Shown here: in pieces, positions 49,376 to 57,408 of the stretch
Position numbering within the stretch: position 1 is the stretch's first letter
Layout: each line of letters starts with the position of its first letter
NCBI GenBank assembly: GCA_003611955.1
Contig: RAZE01000017.1
Location: 1-64,000, forward strand
Origin: a bacterium 1XD8-76
GTDB taxonomy: Bacteria; Bacillota; Clostridia; Lachnospirales; Lachnospiraceae
Direction: 5' to 3'
Length of the DNA: 64,000 bases
Position numbers and translations under genes: made by a program
Notes under the pieces: generated by a model
The model's database searches: none
The model's input: only the letters and a program-made list of their open reading frames with translations
What the model was told of the DNA's origin: nothing

Positions 49376-50317
49376 ATGGCAGATGTAAAGAAAATTGCAA
49401 CAAGAGAAAGTTATGGCAATGCACTTGCCGCATGCGGTGCGAAATATCCGAATCTGGTGGTTCTGGATGCCGATCTGGCGGGCGCGACGAAGACCGGCGT
49501 CTTCCAGAAAGCATTCCCTGACAGACATATCGACTGCGGTATCGCGGAATGCAATATGACGGGCATCGCGGCAGGTCTTGCTACCTGCGGAAAGATCCCG
49601 TTCATCAGTTCGTTTGCGATGTTCGCGGCGGGCAGAAACTTTGAACAGGTTCGCAATTCCATCGGTTATCCTCACCTGAACGTGAAGATCGGTGCAACCC
49701 ACGCGGGCATCACGGTGGGCGAGGACGGCGCCACCCACCAGTGCAACGAGGACGTGGCGTTGATGCGCACGATCCCTGGCATGACTGTCATCGTTCCGGC
49801 GGACGATGTGGAGGCGAAGGCTGCAGTGGAAGCAGCGATCAACTATGAGGGTCCCGTGTATCTGAGATTCGGCCGCGCGGCTGTTCCGGTGATCAACGAC
49901 AACCCGGACTACAAGTTTGAGATCGGCAGGGGCGTTGTGTTAAAAGAAGGAAAAGATGTGACCATCGTCGCTTCCGGTATCTGCGTGGCGGAAGCCCTGG
50001 CGGCGGCGGAGAAGCTGGCGGCGGACGGCGTGGACGCGGAAGTTATCAATATCCATACGATCAAGCCGTTGGATGAGGATCTGATCGTTGCCTCGGCAAA
50101 GAAGACCGGCAGGGTCATCACCGTGGAAGAGCACTCCGTGATCGGGGGCCTGGGCAGCGCTGTCTGCGACGCACTGTGCGCGAAACAGCCGACTCCGGTC
50201 CTGAAGATCGGCGTGAATGACACCTTCGGAGAGTCCGGCCCCGCGGCGGCGCTTGTGGTAAAATACGGCCTGGACGGCGAGAGCATCTATCGGAAGGCGA
50301 AAGAGTTTTTAGAGTAG
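49376..50317 (+). CDS. Transketolase, C-terminal subunit
   Basis: This 313-residue partner carries the pyrimidine-binding domain (YPNLVVLDADLAGATKT, DCGIAECNMTGIAAGLATCGKIPFISSFAMFAAGR with the catalytic-type Glu) and the C-terminal transketolase domain (TIVASGICVAEALAAAEKLAADGVDAEVINIHTIKPLD). The start at 49376 lies two bases after the upstream stop; an ATG at 49370 overlaps it. Split transketolases are common in Clostridia. A terminator follows. Confidence 0.95.
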   Translation: MADVKKIATRESYGNALAACGAKYPNLVVLDADLAGATKTGVFQKAFPDRHIDCGIAECNMTGIAAGLATCGKIPFISSFAMFAAGRNFEQVRNSIGYPHLNVKIGATHAGITVGEDGATHQCNEDVALMRTIPGMTVIVPADDVEAKAAVEAAINYEGPVYLRFGRAAVPVINDNPDYKFEIGRGVVLKEGKDVTIVASGICVAEALAAAEKLAADGVDAEVINIHTIKPLDEDLIVASAKKTGRVITVEEHSVIGGLGSAVCDALCAKQPTPVLKIGVNDTFGESGPAAALVVKYGLDGESIYRKAKEFLE

Positions 50318-50336
50318 AATAGTATGGCGAAATATC

Positions 50337-50366
50337 AGGGGGGAGCGGAATACTTCCCCTTGTTTT
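50337..50366 (+). terminator. Probable terminator after transketolase
   Basis: A short G-rich/C-rich stem (AGGGGGG with TTCCCCT, two G-U pairs) is followed by TGTTTT. It separates the housekeeping block from the glycan-use locus. Confidence 0.55.
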
Positions 50367-50409
50367 ATGTGCGAACATCCCGGATGAAAAGAAAGGAGCG
50401 GTTGCTGAA

Positions 50410-52437
50410 ATGAAATGGAATAAAATGCTGCACGGAGGGGATTACAACCCGGAACAATGGCTGGACAGGCCGGATATATTGGCGGAAGATATTGCTCTGA
50501 TGAAAAAAGCGGGTATAAACTGTATGACGCTGGGAGTTTTTTCCTGGTCGATGCTGGAGCCGGAGGAGGGAGTATACCGGTTGCAGTGGCTGGAGGATAT
50601 CATCGACAGACTGTATGAAGCAGGGATCAGTACGATACTGGCGACGCCGACAGGCGGGCTGCCCCATTGGCTGACGAAAGATTTCCCGGAAGTGATGCAG
50701 GTAAGGGAAGATGGCGGAAGGAATCTGCCGGGAAAAAGGCATAATTTCTGTTATACTTCGAAAAAGATGAGGGAGAGGACGAAAGAAATAGACGGAAAGC
50801 TGGCGGAAATGTCCCTGCGGCATCCGGGAATTATCCTGTGGCATATTTCCAACGAGCTGGGGGGAAATTTTGCGGACGGCGCCTGCCATTGTGATGAGTG
50901 CCAGAGAGCGTTCAGGGAATGGCTGAAAAGAAAGTACGGTACGCTGCAGGAGCTGAATAAAGCCTGGTGGACGACGTTCTGGAGCCGCAGATATACGGAC
51001 TGGGAACAGATCCATAGTCCGACGCCCGGCGGGGAGTGCCTGGTTCACGGGTTGAATCTGGACTGGCGCAGGTTTGTGACCTGTCAGATGACGGATTTTC
51101 TGAGATGGGAGAAGGCGGCGCTCAGAGAGTATTCGTCTCTGCCGGTGACGACAAACTTTATGTATTTTTTCAAACCCTTAGATTACTGTGAAATGCAGAA
51201 GGAAGTGGATGTCATATCCTGGGATTCTTATCCGTTCTGGCATAAGGAAAAGGACGAGGTTCCGATGGCGGTGAAGGCGGCGGCATATCACAGTATGATG
51301 AGGAGCATGAAAAAGAAGCCGTTTTTATTGATGGAGAGTACGCCTTCTGCCGTAAGCTGGAGGAACTGTAATCCGCTTAAAAGACCGGGTATGCATATGC
51401 TTTCGTCAATGCAGGCGGTCGCCTACGGATCCAATACGGTGCAGTATTTTCAGTGGAGGAAGGGAAGAGGAGCCTTTGAAAAATTCCACGGGGCGGTACT
51501 GGATCATAAAAACGGGGAGAATACAAGGACATTTCGGGAAGTGGCGGAGGTGGGACTTCGTCTGGCAAAGACGCAGAAGCAGATCGTGGGTTCCTGCAAC
51601 CGGGCGGAAATCGCCATGATTTTTGACTGGGAGAACTGGTGGGCTTTGGAGGACGCGGCTGGACCGAGATTGGATATAAACTATAAAAGAGTATTTTTGA
51701 AACATTACCGCGCTTTTTGGGAGATGGGAATAGATGTGGATATCGTCAATATGGACGGTGAATTGAAAGATTACCGCATGGTGATCGCACCGCTCAATTA
51801 TCTGTATAAAAAGGGGTATGCGGATAAGGTGGAACGATATGTGGAGAGCGGAGGGGTTTATGTGACGACCTGTTTCAGCGGAATCGTGGATGAAAACGAT
51901 CTCTGTTTTATCGGAGAACATCCTCTGGGCAAAGTGTTGGGAATCCGGTCGGAGGAGATCGATGCGCCCGGGGAGGAATTTCGGAACCTGGTGGATTTTC
52001 ATGGGAAATGGTATAATACGGGAGAACTCTGCGAGATAGTACATAATGAAAACGGGCAGACGTTAGCCGCTTATGAAAAGGAATACTATGCCGGAAGTCC
52101 GGCGGTGATAAAAAATGAATTTGGGAGGGGGAACGCCTATTATCTGGCGGCGGAATTTGAGCAGGTATTTTATAATGATTTTTACGGAGGCCTCATGGAA
52201 GAGATGGGTATAGAGAATCCGCTTTCGGCAAAGCTGCCTTACGGAGTGACCATATCGGAGCGGAAAGGGGAGAGAGATATTATTTTCCTGCAGAATTTCC
52301 GGGATGAAAATATGGAAGTGGAAACGGCAGGAAGATATGAGGAGACGGATACGGGAATGTTATGGGAGGGAAAGATAACGCTCGGAGCCTTTGAATGCAA
52401 GATTTTACAGAGGATGGAAGGAAAGGTAAATGAGTAA
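50410..52437 (+). CDS. GH42 beta-galactosidase
   Basis: This 675-residue glycoside hydrolase releases terminal beta-galactose. The family start LHGGDYNPEQWLDRPDILAEDIALMKKAGINC is clear. The acid/base Glu is E149 in WHISNELGG and the nucleophile is E309 in FLLMESTPSAVSW. The trimerisation and C-terminal Greek-key domains follow. CHCDEC at 159-164 is a Cys cluster that often binds zinc in GH42. There is no signal peptide, so it acts on imported sugar. GH42 enzymes often prefer beta-1,3/1,6-galactosides and galacto-oligosaccharides. It overlaps the AraC gene by eight bases. Confidence 0.95.
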   Translation: MKWNKMLHGGDYNPEQWLDRPDILAEDIALMKKAGINCMTLGVFSWSMLEPEEGVYRLQWLEDIIDRLYEAGISTILATPTGGLPHWLTKDFPEVMQVREDGGRNLPGKRHNFCYTSKKMRERTKEIDGKLAEMSLRHPGIILWHISNELGGNFADGACHCDECQRAFREWLKRKYGTLQELNKAWWTTFWSRRYTDWEQIHSPTPGGECLVHGLNLDWRRFVTCQMTDFLRWEKAALREYSSLPVTTNFMYFFKPLDYCEMQKEVDVISWDSYPFWHKEKDEVPMAVKAAAYHSMMRSMKKKPFLLMESTPSAVSWRNCNPLKRPGMHMLSSMQAVAYGSNTVQYFQWRKGRGAFEKFHGAVLDHKNGENTRTFREVAEVGLRLAKTQKQIVGSCNRAEIAMIFDWENWWALEDAAGPRLDINYKRVFLKHYRAFWEMGIDVDIVNMDGELKDYRMVIAPLNYLYKKGYADKVERYVESGGVYVTTCFSGIVDENDLCFIGEHPLGKVLGIRSEEIDAPGEEFRNLVDFHGKWYNTGELCEIVHNENGQTLAAYEKEYYAGSPAVIKNEFGRGNAYYLAAEFEQVFYNDFYGGLMEEMGIENPLSAKLPYGVTISERKGERDIIFLQNFRDENMEVETAGRYEETDTGMLWEGKITLGAFECKILQRMEGKVNE

Positions 52438-53371
52438 GAGCAAAAAGGCTAAAATAGAATTCCGCCATTACCAGATGCCTCCGAATTGTCCGGTCCTCGC
52501 CCTGCTTGGGGAGAAATGGGTACAGGTATATGGGCGGGATATTGATTATCTGCATTTTCACAATTATCTGGAAGTGGGATATTGCTATAGTGGAACAGGG
52601 ACAATGACTCTCAACGGGCAGGAATGCCGTTTCGGGGAAGAGGAGTGCTTTACGGTGATTCCGGCTAATTATCTCCATACAACGAATTCCGATCCGGGGA
52701 AAAGCTGTAAATGGGAGTATTTGTTTATTGATGTGGAGGGGGTTTTTGATGAAATCAGTCAGTCGGGAAGATATGACCAGAGAGAGCGCATGGTACAGGA
52801 GATCAATTCCCGTGCGGTGTTGCGAAAGGCTGAGGATTTTCCGGAAATGGCAGGGATGATCCGGAAAATCCTGGAGATTATGCGCCAGAAGAAAGTATAT
52901 TATGTGGAAGAGGCAAAGGGAATGCTGACGGCATTTCTGATCAATATTGCCAGGGAAAGCAGGGAATGGGATGGGGTCGGCATAGAATTCCAGGGGCGTA
53001 TTGCGGCTCCGGTCTGCCTGGCCATGGATTTTATAGGGCTTCACTATATGGAATCGTTAAAGACAGAGGACCTGGCCGGTGTCTGTCATATCAGCGAAGC
53101 CCATCTGCGGAGATTGTTTTCTTTTTATCTGAAGATGAGCCCTCTGGAATATATTAATCTGGTTCGGATACAGATGGCGTGCGGTTATCTGAAGACAACG
53201 GATGGTCAGGTGGCGGATATTGCTTATAAATGCGGGTTTCCGACACTTTCGACGTTCAATCGGAATTTTAAGAAGATACAGGGTTCCTCCCCGAACAAAT
53301 GGAGGAAAAATCCCCAAAATTATGAACAGCAGCTTCTTCAGTTCAGAATACAGTTTGAAAAGGGATGGTAA
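52430..53371 (+). CDS. AraC-family transcriptional regulator
   Basis: This 313-residue regulator has an N-terminal cupin-like sugar-sensing domain (YLHFHNYLEVGYCYSGTGTMTLNGQECRFGEEECFTVIPANYLHTTNSD). The C-terminal double helix-turn-helix is at about 205-300 (MESLKTEDLAGVCHISEAHLRRLFSFYLKMSPLEYINLVRIQMACGYLKTTDGQVADIAYKCGFPTLSTFNRNFKKIQGSSPNKWRK). Such proteins activate sugar operons when the ligand binds. It is translationally coupled to the GH42 gene (overlap) and precedes the importer operon, whose promoter carries a matching pair of direct repeats. It is the likely activator of the locus. Confidence 0.93.
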   Translation: MSKSKKAKIEFRHYQMPPNCPVLALLGEKWVQVYGRDIDYLHFHNYLEVGYCYSGTGTMTLNGQECRFGEEECFTVIPANYLHTTNSDPGKSCKWEYLFIDVEGVFDEISQSGRYDQRERMVQEINSRAVLRKAEDFPEMAGMIRKILEIMRQKKVYYVEEAKGMLTAFLINIARESREWDGVGIEFQGRIAAPVCLAMDFIGLHYMESLKTEDLAGVCHISEAHLRRLFSFYLKMSPLEYINLVRIQMACGYLKTTDGQVADIAYKCGFPTLSTFNRNFKKIQGSSPNKWRKNPQNYEQQLLQFRIQFEKGW

Positions 53372-53407
53372 AGCCGTGGCCGGTATTTGCGGAGAAAGGG
53401 AAAAAGG

Positions 53408-53932
53408 ATGTATAATGCCAGAGTGGTGCAGCAGGTCAGAAGAAAAGAAAAGGCGATGACAGGAGTACTGAAAAAGGTGATACTTCTGCTTGCCGTATTG
53501 TTTGTGGTGATGGGTATCACAATTTCGCAGGGATTTATGCTTTCGGGATTTCTTGCGGCAGGGCTCTATTTTATCTATGATGCCTTAAGCAGGAAGGAAT
53601 ATGAATATGTTTTGGAGGAAGGCAGGCTGCAGATCAGCGTAATCTTTGGAAGGCGTTACCGAAAGGAAGTACATGTGCTTGATCTGAAGGATATGGAAGT
53701 TGTGGCGCCGAGCCGCCATGACAAAGTTGCGAAATATTTAAAAAGAGGAGGAACCGAAAGACTTCCCAAGTATGACTATACTTCCTATGAAGAGAATGTG
53801 CCTTATTATACGATGATCGTGATGGAGGACAGACAAAAGATCAAGATCCTGATGGATTTGAATGAGGAAATGCTTGAGTGCATGAAAAGAATGTATCCGG
53901 ACAGGGTGTTTTGGGGAACGGAATCCAAATAA
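53408..53932 (+). CDS. Small membrane protein (DUF6106-like)
   Basis: This 174-residue protein has two adjacent membrane segments (VILLLAVLFVVMGITISQG and LSGFLAAGLYFIYDAL, about residues 23-60). A cytosolic domain of about 110 residues follows with strands (YEYVLEEGRLQISVIFGRRYRKEVHVLDLKDMEVVAP) and an acidic C-terminus. It resembles the Lachnospiraceae proteins named DUF6106. Function unknown. The start MYNARVVQQ follows AAGGG. It probably shares the GH42-AraC transcript. Confidence 0.65.
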   Translation: MYNARVVQQVRRKEKAMTGVLKKVILLLAVLFVVMGITISQGFMLSGFLAAGLYFIYDALSRKEYEYVLEEGRLQISVIFGRRYRKEVHVLDLKDMEVVAPSRHDKVAKYLKRGGTERLPKYDYTSYEENVPYYTMIVMEDRQKIKILMDLNEEMLECMKRMYPDRVFWGTESK

Positions 53933-53941
53933 CCTAAAAGA

Positions 53942-53977
53942 TTGAAAATGCATATTAAATGTTTGCAAATGCACACT
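53942..53977 (+). promoter_or_regulatory. Paired direct repeats, candidate AraC operator
   Basis: TTGAAAATGCATATT (53942-53956) and TTGCAAATGCACACT (53963-53977) match at 12 of 15 positions and repeat every 21 bases, two turns of the helix. The second copy ends one base before the -35 box. This is the layout of a class II activator site of AraC-type regulators. Confidence 0.7.
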
Positions 53978-53978
53978 A

Positions 53979-54008
53979 TTGACGTCAACTTTTATGTATA
54001 ATTATAAA
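53979..54008 (+). promoter_or_regulatory. Promoter of the sugar importer operon
   Basis: TTGACG (53979-53984) and TATAAA (54003-54008) are separated by 18 bases, 70 bases before the binding-protein gene. Confidence 0.65.
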
Positions 54009-54078
54009 GAAATAAAAAATAGTCAGGCGTGGACAGCACATGTCTGCACGCCGACAGAAAAAAGGAGGAATTATAGCA

Positions 54079-55428
54079 ATGAAAAAGAAAATTCTTGCAG
54101 TGTTGCTCACAGGCGTCATGGTAATGTCGCTTACTGCATGCGGCGGCTCGACAGAAGAGGCTCCGTCAGACGGGGGGGCAGCGTCGACAGATGAGGCAGG
54201 TGCGGCAGATGGGGCGGCGGCATCCGAGGGCGGCGATACATTGACCGTCTGGACATGGGATCAGAACTTTAACATCAAAGCGATGAACATGGCGGGAGAG
54301 CAGTATGCGAAAGATCATCCGGGATTTTCGGTAAACGTGATCGAGACTTCTTCAGATGACTGCCAGACCAAGCTTTCGACCTGCGCGCAGAGCGGCGACT
54401 ACAGCACGATGCCGGATATTGTCCTGATGCAGGACAACAGCTACCAGAAATTTCTTTTAAGCTATCCGGATGCGTTCACAGATCTGAGCAGCATGGATAT
54501 CAACTGGGATGATTTCGGGGCACTGAAGCAGTCCTATTCCATGAAGGACGGCGTGCATTACGGCGTTCCGTTTGACAACGGCGGATGTATTGCCTGCTAC
54601 CGCACGGATGTCCTGGAGGAGGCTGGATATACGATTGACGATCTGACCGACATCACATGGTCCAGATTCATGGAGATCGGCAAAGATGTCCATGAAAAGA
54701 CCGGCAAGTATCTGCTGACCAGCGAAGCGACAGGCGGCGATACCATCATGATGATGATCCAGTCCTGCGGAGCCAACTGGGTAGATGATGAAGGAAAAGC
54801 TTACATCGCAGGAAATGAAGTGGGCGAAAAGTGTGTTGACATCTATGCGGAAATGATTCAGAACGATGTCGTAAAACTGGTAAATAACTGGGATGAGTAT
54901 ATTTCGACTATCACCAGCGGCGAGGCGGCCGGTGTTGTAAACGGTAACTGGATCACAGCTACGCTGATGGGTACTGAAGACCAGAAGGGTCTGTGGGAGA
55001 TCACCAACCTGCCCAAGGTTGACGGTGTGGACAGCGCTACAAACTATGCAAACAACGGCGGTTCTTCCTGGTACATAACAAGCAACTGCCAGAATGTGGA
55101 ACTTGCCATGGATTTCCTTGCGAAGACGTTTGGATCCAGCACGGAGTTCTATGATGCGATCCTTCCTGAGACCGGAGCGGTGGCATGTTATCTGCCGGCA
55201 GGGGAATCTACAGTTTATAATGAGCCCAACGCATTCTTCAATGACCAGCCGATCTTTGCTACGATCGTTGAGTACTCTTCACACATTCCGTCCTTCAAGA
55301 GTACGCCGTATCACTATGAGGCGAGAGAAGTAGTCAATACGGCGATTGTTAATATTGTAAACGGAACCGACAAGGCGGCAGCGCTTGATGAGGCACAGTC
55401 GACGTTAGAGTTCAAGATGACAGAATAG
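54079..55428 (+). CDS. Sugar ABC transporter substrate-binding lipoprotein
   Basis: This 449-residue family 1 extracellular binding protein has signal MKKKILAVLLTGVMVMSLTAC with lipidated Cys at residue 21. A low-complexity linker rich in Gly, Ala, Ser, Asp and Glu follows (about 22-55), and the mature domain begins TLTVWTWDQNFNIKAMNMAGEQYAKDHPGFSV. The next two genes are its permeases. The position matches gltA of the bifidobacterial gltABC-lnp locus, which binds galacto-N-biose and lacto-N-biose. The ligand here is inferred from context. AAGGAGG precedes the start by ten bases. Confidence 0.92.
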   Translation: MKKKILAVLLTGVMVMSLTACGGSTEEAPSDGGAASTDEAGAADGAAASEGGDTLTVWTWDQNFNIKAMNMAGEQYAKDHPGFSVNVIETSSDDCQTKLSTCAQSGDYSTMPDIVLMQDNSYQKFLLSYPDAFTDLSSMDINWDDFGALKQSYSMKDGVHYGVPFDNGGCIACYRTDVLEEAGYTIDDLTDITWSRFMEIGKDVHEKTGKYLLTSEATGGDTIMMMIQSCGANWVDDEGKAYIAGNEVGEKCVDIYAEMIQNDVVKLVNNWDEYISTITSGEAAGVVNGNWITATLMGTEDQKGLWEITNLPKVDGVDSATNYANNGGSSWYITSNCQNVELAMDFLAKTFGSSTEFYDAILPETGAVACYLPAGESTVYNEPNAFFNDQPIFATIVEYSSHIPSFKSTPYHYEAREVVNTAIVNIVNGTDKAAALDEAQSTLEFKMTE

Positions 55429-55444
55429 ATATCATGCAGTTATG

Positions 55445-55478
55445 AACATAGGGGAACTGTAGACAGTTCCCCTATGTT
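55445..55478 (+). repeat. Perfect intercistronic hairpin between binding protein and permease
   Basis: The arms AACATAGGGGAACTGT and ACAGTTCCCCTATGTT pair over 16 bp with only AG between. No U-run follows, so it is not a classic terminator. Such stems often protect the abundant binding-protein message and lower expression of the permeases. Confidence 0.85.
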
Positions 55479-55517
55479 GGCATAAGGTTGTATTTTAAAG
55501 AAAAGGGGGCTTGTATT

Positions 55518-56411
55518 GTGGATGCCAAGAAAAAAGGAATGACGCTTCTTGCCAAACAGAGAGCCGCAGGGTGGGTATTCCTGACACCTGCAGCGCTTAT
55601 GATCGCGATCATGAGTTTCTATCCCATGGTGAGAGCGTTTTTAATATCTCTTCAGAAGGGAACCGGCGCGAACATGCAGTTTACCGGTTTCAGCAACTAT
55701 CAGAGAATTCTTGCAGACAAGGTATTTCAGCAGTCCATCGGAAATACGTTTTTATATCTGATCATTCAGGTACCGATCATGCTGGTGCTTGCAATTTTGC
55801 TGGCGCAGCTTTTAAATAATAAGGATTTGAGATTCAAAGGGTTTTTTCGTACCTGTGTTTTCCTGCCCTGTGCCACGTCGTTAGTATCCTATGCATTGAT
55901 CTTCCGTTCACTGTTTGCGACGGACGGACTGGTAAACAGCATATTGATGAAGTTACATATTTTAGATCAGGGGTACAATTTCCTGGGAAACACACTGAGT
56001 GCAAAGATTGTCATTATTATAGCGTTAGTCTGGAGATGGACGGGATATAACATGGTGTTCTATCTGGCGGCGTTGCAGAATATAGAGTATTCCGTATATG
56101 AGGCAGCAAAAATAGATGGTGCAAACGGATGGAAAACTTTCTGGGGCATTACGGTTCCGCTGCTTAGGCCTACGATCATCATGACATTTATCATGTCCAT
56201 CAACGGTACTCTGCAGCTGTTTGATGAATCGGTGAACCTGACAAAGGGCGGTCCTGCCAATACGACCATCACCATGTCGCACTATATTTATAATACATGC
56301 TTTATCAATGTGCCAAACTTCGGATACGCTTCGGCGATGTCCTTCCTTGTATTTATAATGGTGGCGGTTCTGGCATTTATCAATTTGAAAGTAGGTGATA
56401 CACGTGACTGA
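55518..56411 (+). CDS. Sugar ABC transporter permease 1
   Basis: This 297-residue permease of the MalF/LacF type has six predicted membrane segments. The motif for the ATPase contact is EAAKIDGANGWKTFWGITVPLLRPTI (about 197-222). The start is taken as GTG at 55518 after GGGGGC, because the longer frame needs a TTG inside the leader. It pairs with the next gene product to form the channel. No ATP-binding subunit is encoded in the locus; a shared MsmK-type ATPase from elsewhere is likely. Confidence 0.92.
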   Translation: MDAKKKGMTLLAKQRAAGWVFLTPAALMIAIMSFYPMVRAFLISLQKGTGANMQFTGFSNYQRILADKVFQQSIGNTFLYLIIQVPIMLVLAILLAQLLNNKDLRFKGFFRTCVFLPCATSLVSYALIFRSLFATDGLVNSILMKLHILDQGYNFLGNTLSAKIVIIIALVWRWTGYNMVFYLAALQNIEYSVYEAAKIDGANGWKTFWGITVPLLRPTIIMTFIMSINGTLQLFDESVNLTKGGPANTTITMSHYIYNTCFINVPNFGYASAMSFLVFIMVAVLAFINLKVGDTRD

Positions 56412-57234
56412 GAAAAAGAATAAATCTGCGATTCAGCGAAGACTGATCCCCACTTATATTTTCCTGATTATTGTATCATTTATCTCCGTATTTCCCCTGT
56501 ACTGGATGATATCTGCGGCGACAAATACATCCACGGATGTATCCAGGGGAAGGATTCTGCCGGGGGGCTATCTGGCAACGAACTTCAAAAATCTTCTGGC
56601 TCAGCAGCCGCTGTGGAGAGCGCTCGGAAATTCGTTCCTCTATGCGATATTGACCACGGTAGTGTGCCTGTTTATCTGTTCTATCGCTGGGTATGGCTTT
56701 GAGGTTTATCATGACAAGGCAAAGGATAAGCTGTTTTCCATCCTGTTGCTTGCTATGATGGTTCCGCAGGTGGCGACGATGATTCCGCTGTTCCAGATGT
56801 TTTCCAAGGCAAAACTTTTGAATTCGGCAGTCGGTTTTATCCTGCCGATGATCTCAACCCCCTTTATGATCATGATGTTCCGGCAGAATGCCAGGGCGTT
56901 CCCCGTAGACATCATAGAGGCGGCGCGTATCGACGGATTGAATGAAGTGCAGATATTTTTCCGCATGTTCTTCCCTACGATGCGTTCCACTTATGCGGCG
57001 GCGGGCGTTATTGCCTTTATGAATGCATGGAATGCGTATCTGTGGCCGAAAGTTATTATGACCGATAACAATTCCATTACAATGCCCATGCTGATCGCGA
57101 ATCTGATCACCGGATATGTGACGGACTATGGAATGCTTATGTGCGGCGTATTATTCTGCTCCATTCCTACGATGGTTGTGTTCTTTGTCCTGCAGAAACA
57201 GTTTGCGGAAGGTATCACGGGGGCAGTGAAATAA
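56404..57234 (+). CDS. Sugar ABC transporter permease 2
   Basis: This 276-residue permease of the MalG type has six predicted membrane segments and the ATPase-contact motif EAARIDGLNEVQIFFRMFFPTMRST (about residues 178-202). The start is taken as GTG at 56404 (MTEKKNKS), overlapping the upstream gene by eight bases, with AGGTGA five bases before it; a GTG at 56395 is possible. The gene is followed by a long terminator-like hairpin, so the next gene may have separate control. Confidence 0.92.
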   Translation: MTEKKNKSAIQRRLIPTYIFLIIVSFISVFPLYWMISAATNTSTDVSRGRILPGGYLATNFKNLLAQQPLWRALGNSFLYAILTTVVCLFICSIAGYGFEVYHDKAKDKLFSILLLAMMVPQVATMIPLFQMFSKAKLLNSAVGFILPMISTPFMIMMFRQNARAFPVDIIEAARIDGLNEVQIFFRMFFPTMRSTYAAAGVIAFMNAWNAYLWPKVIMTDNNSITMPMLIANLITGYVTDYGMLMCGVLFCSIPTMVVFFVLQKQFAEGITGAVK

Positions 57235-57264
57235 ATTATATAGTAACAAGATATTGAAAAGATT

Positions 57265-57326
57265 TCCGATACCAGGTTTTGCCTTGCGGACAGCGAGTCA
57301 GGCAGTGATGGTATCGGAGATTTTTT
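57265..57326 (+). terminator. Branched terminator after the importer genes
   Basis: An outer stem TCCGATACCA/TGGTATCGGA (10 bp) encloses an inner TGCCT/AGGCA stem and is followed by AGA and TTTTTT. It would stop or reduce read-through into the GH2 gene. Confidence 0.8.
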
Positions 57327-57408
57327 CAGTGGTATTTGTTTCCGGGCGCACGGGGGACAGAAATTCATCCGCTATAAATATGTGAGTGTGCGCAGAAAGA
57401 GGATGTAG

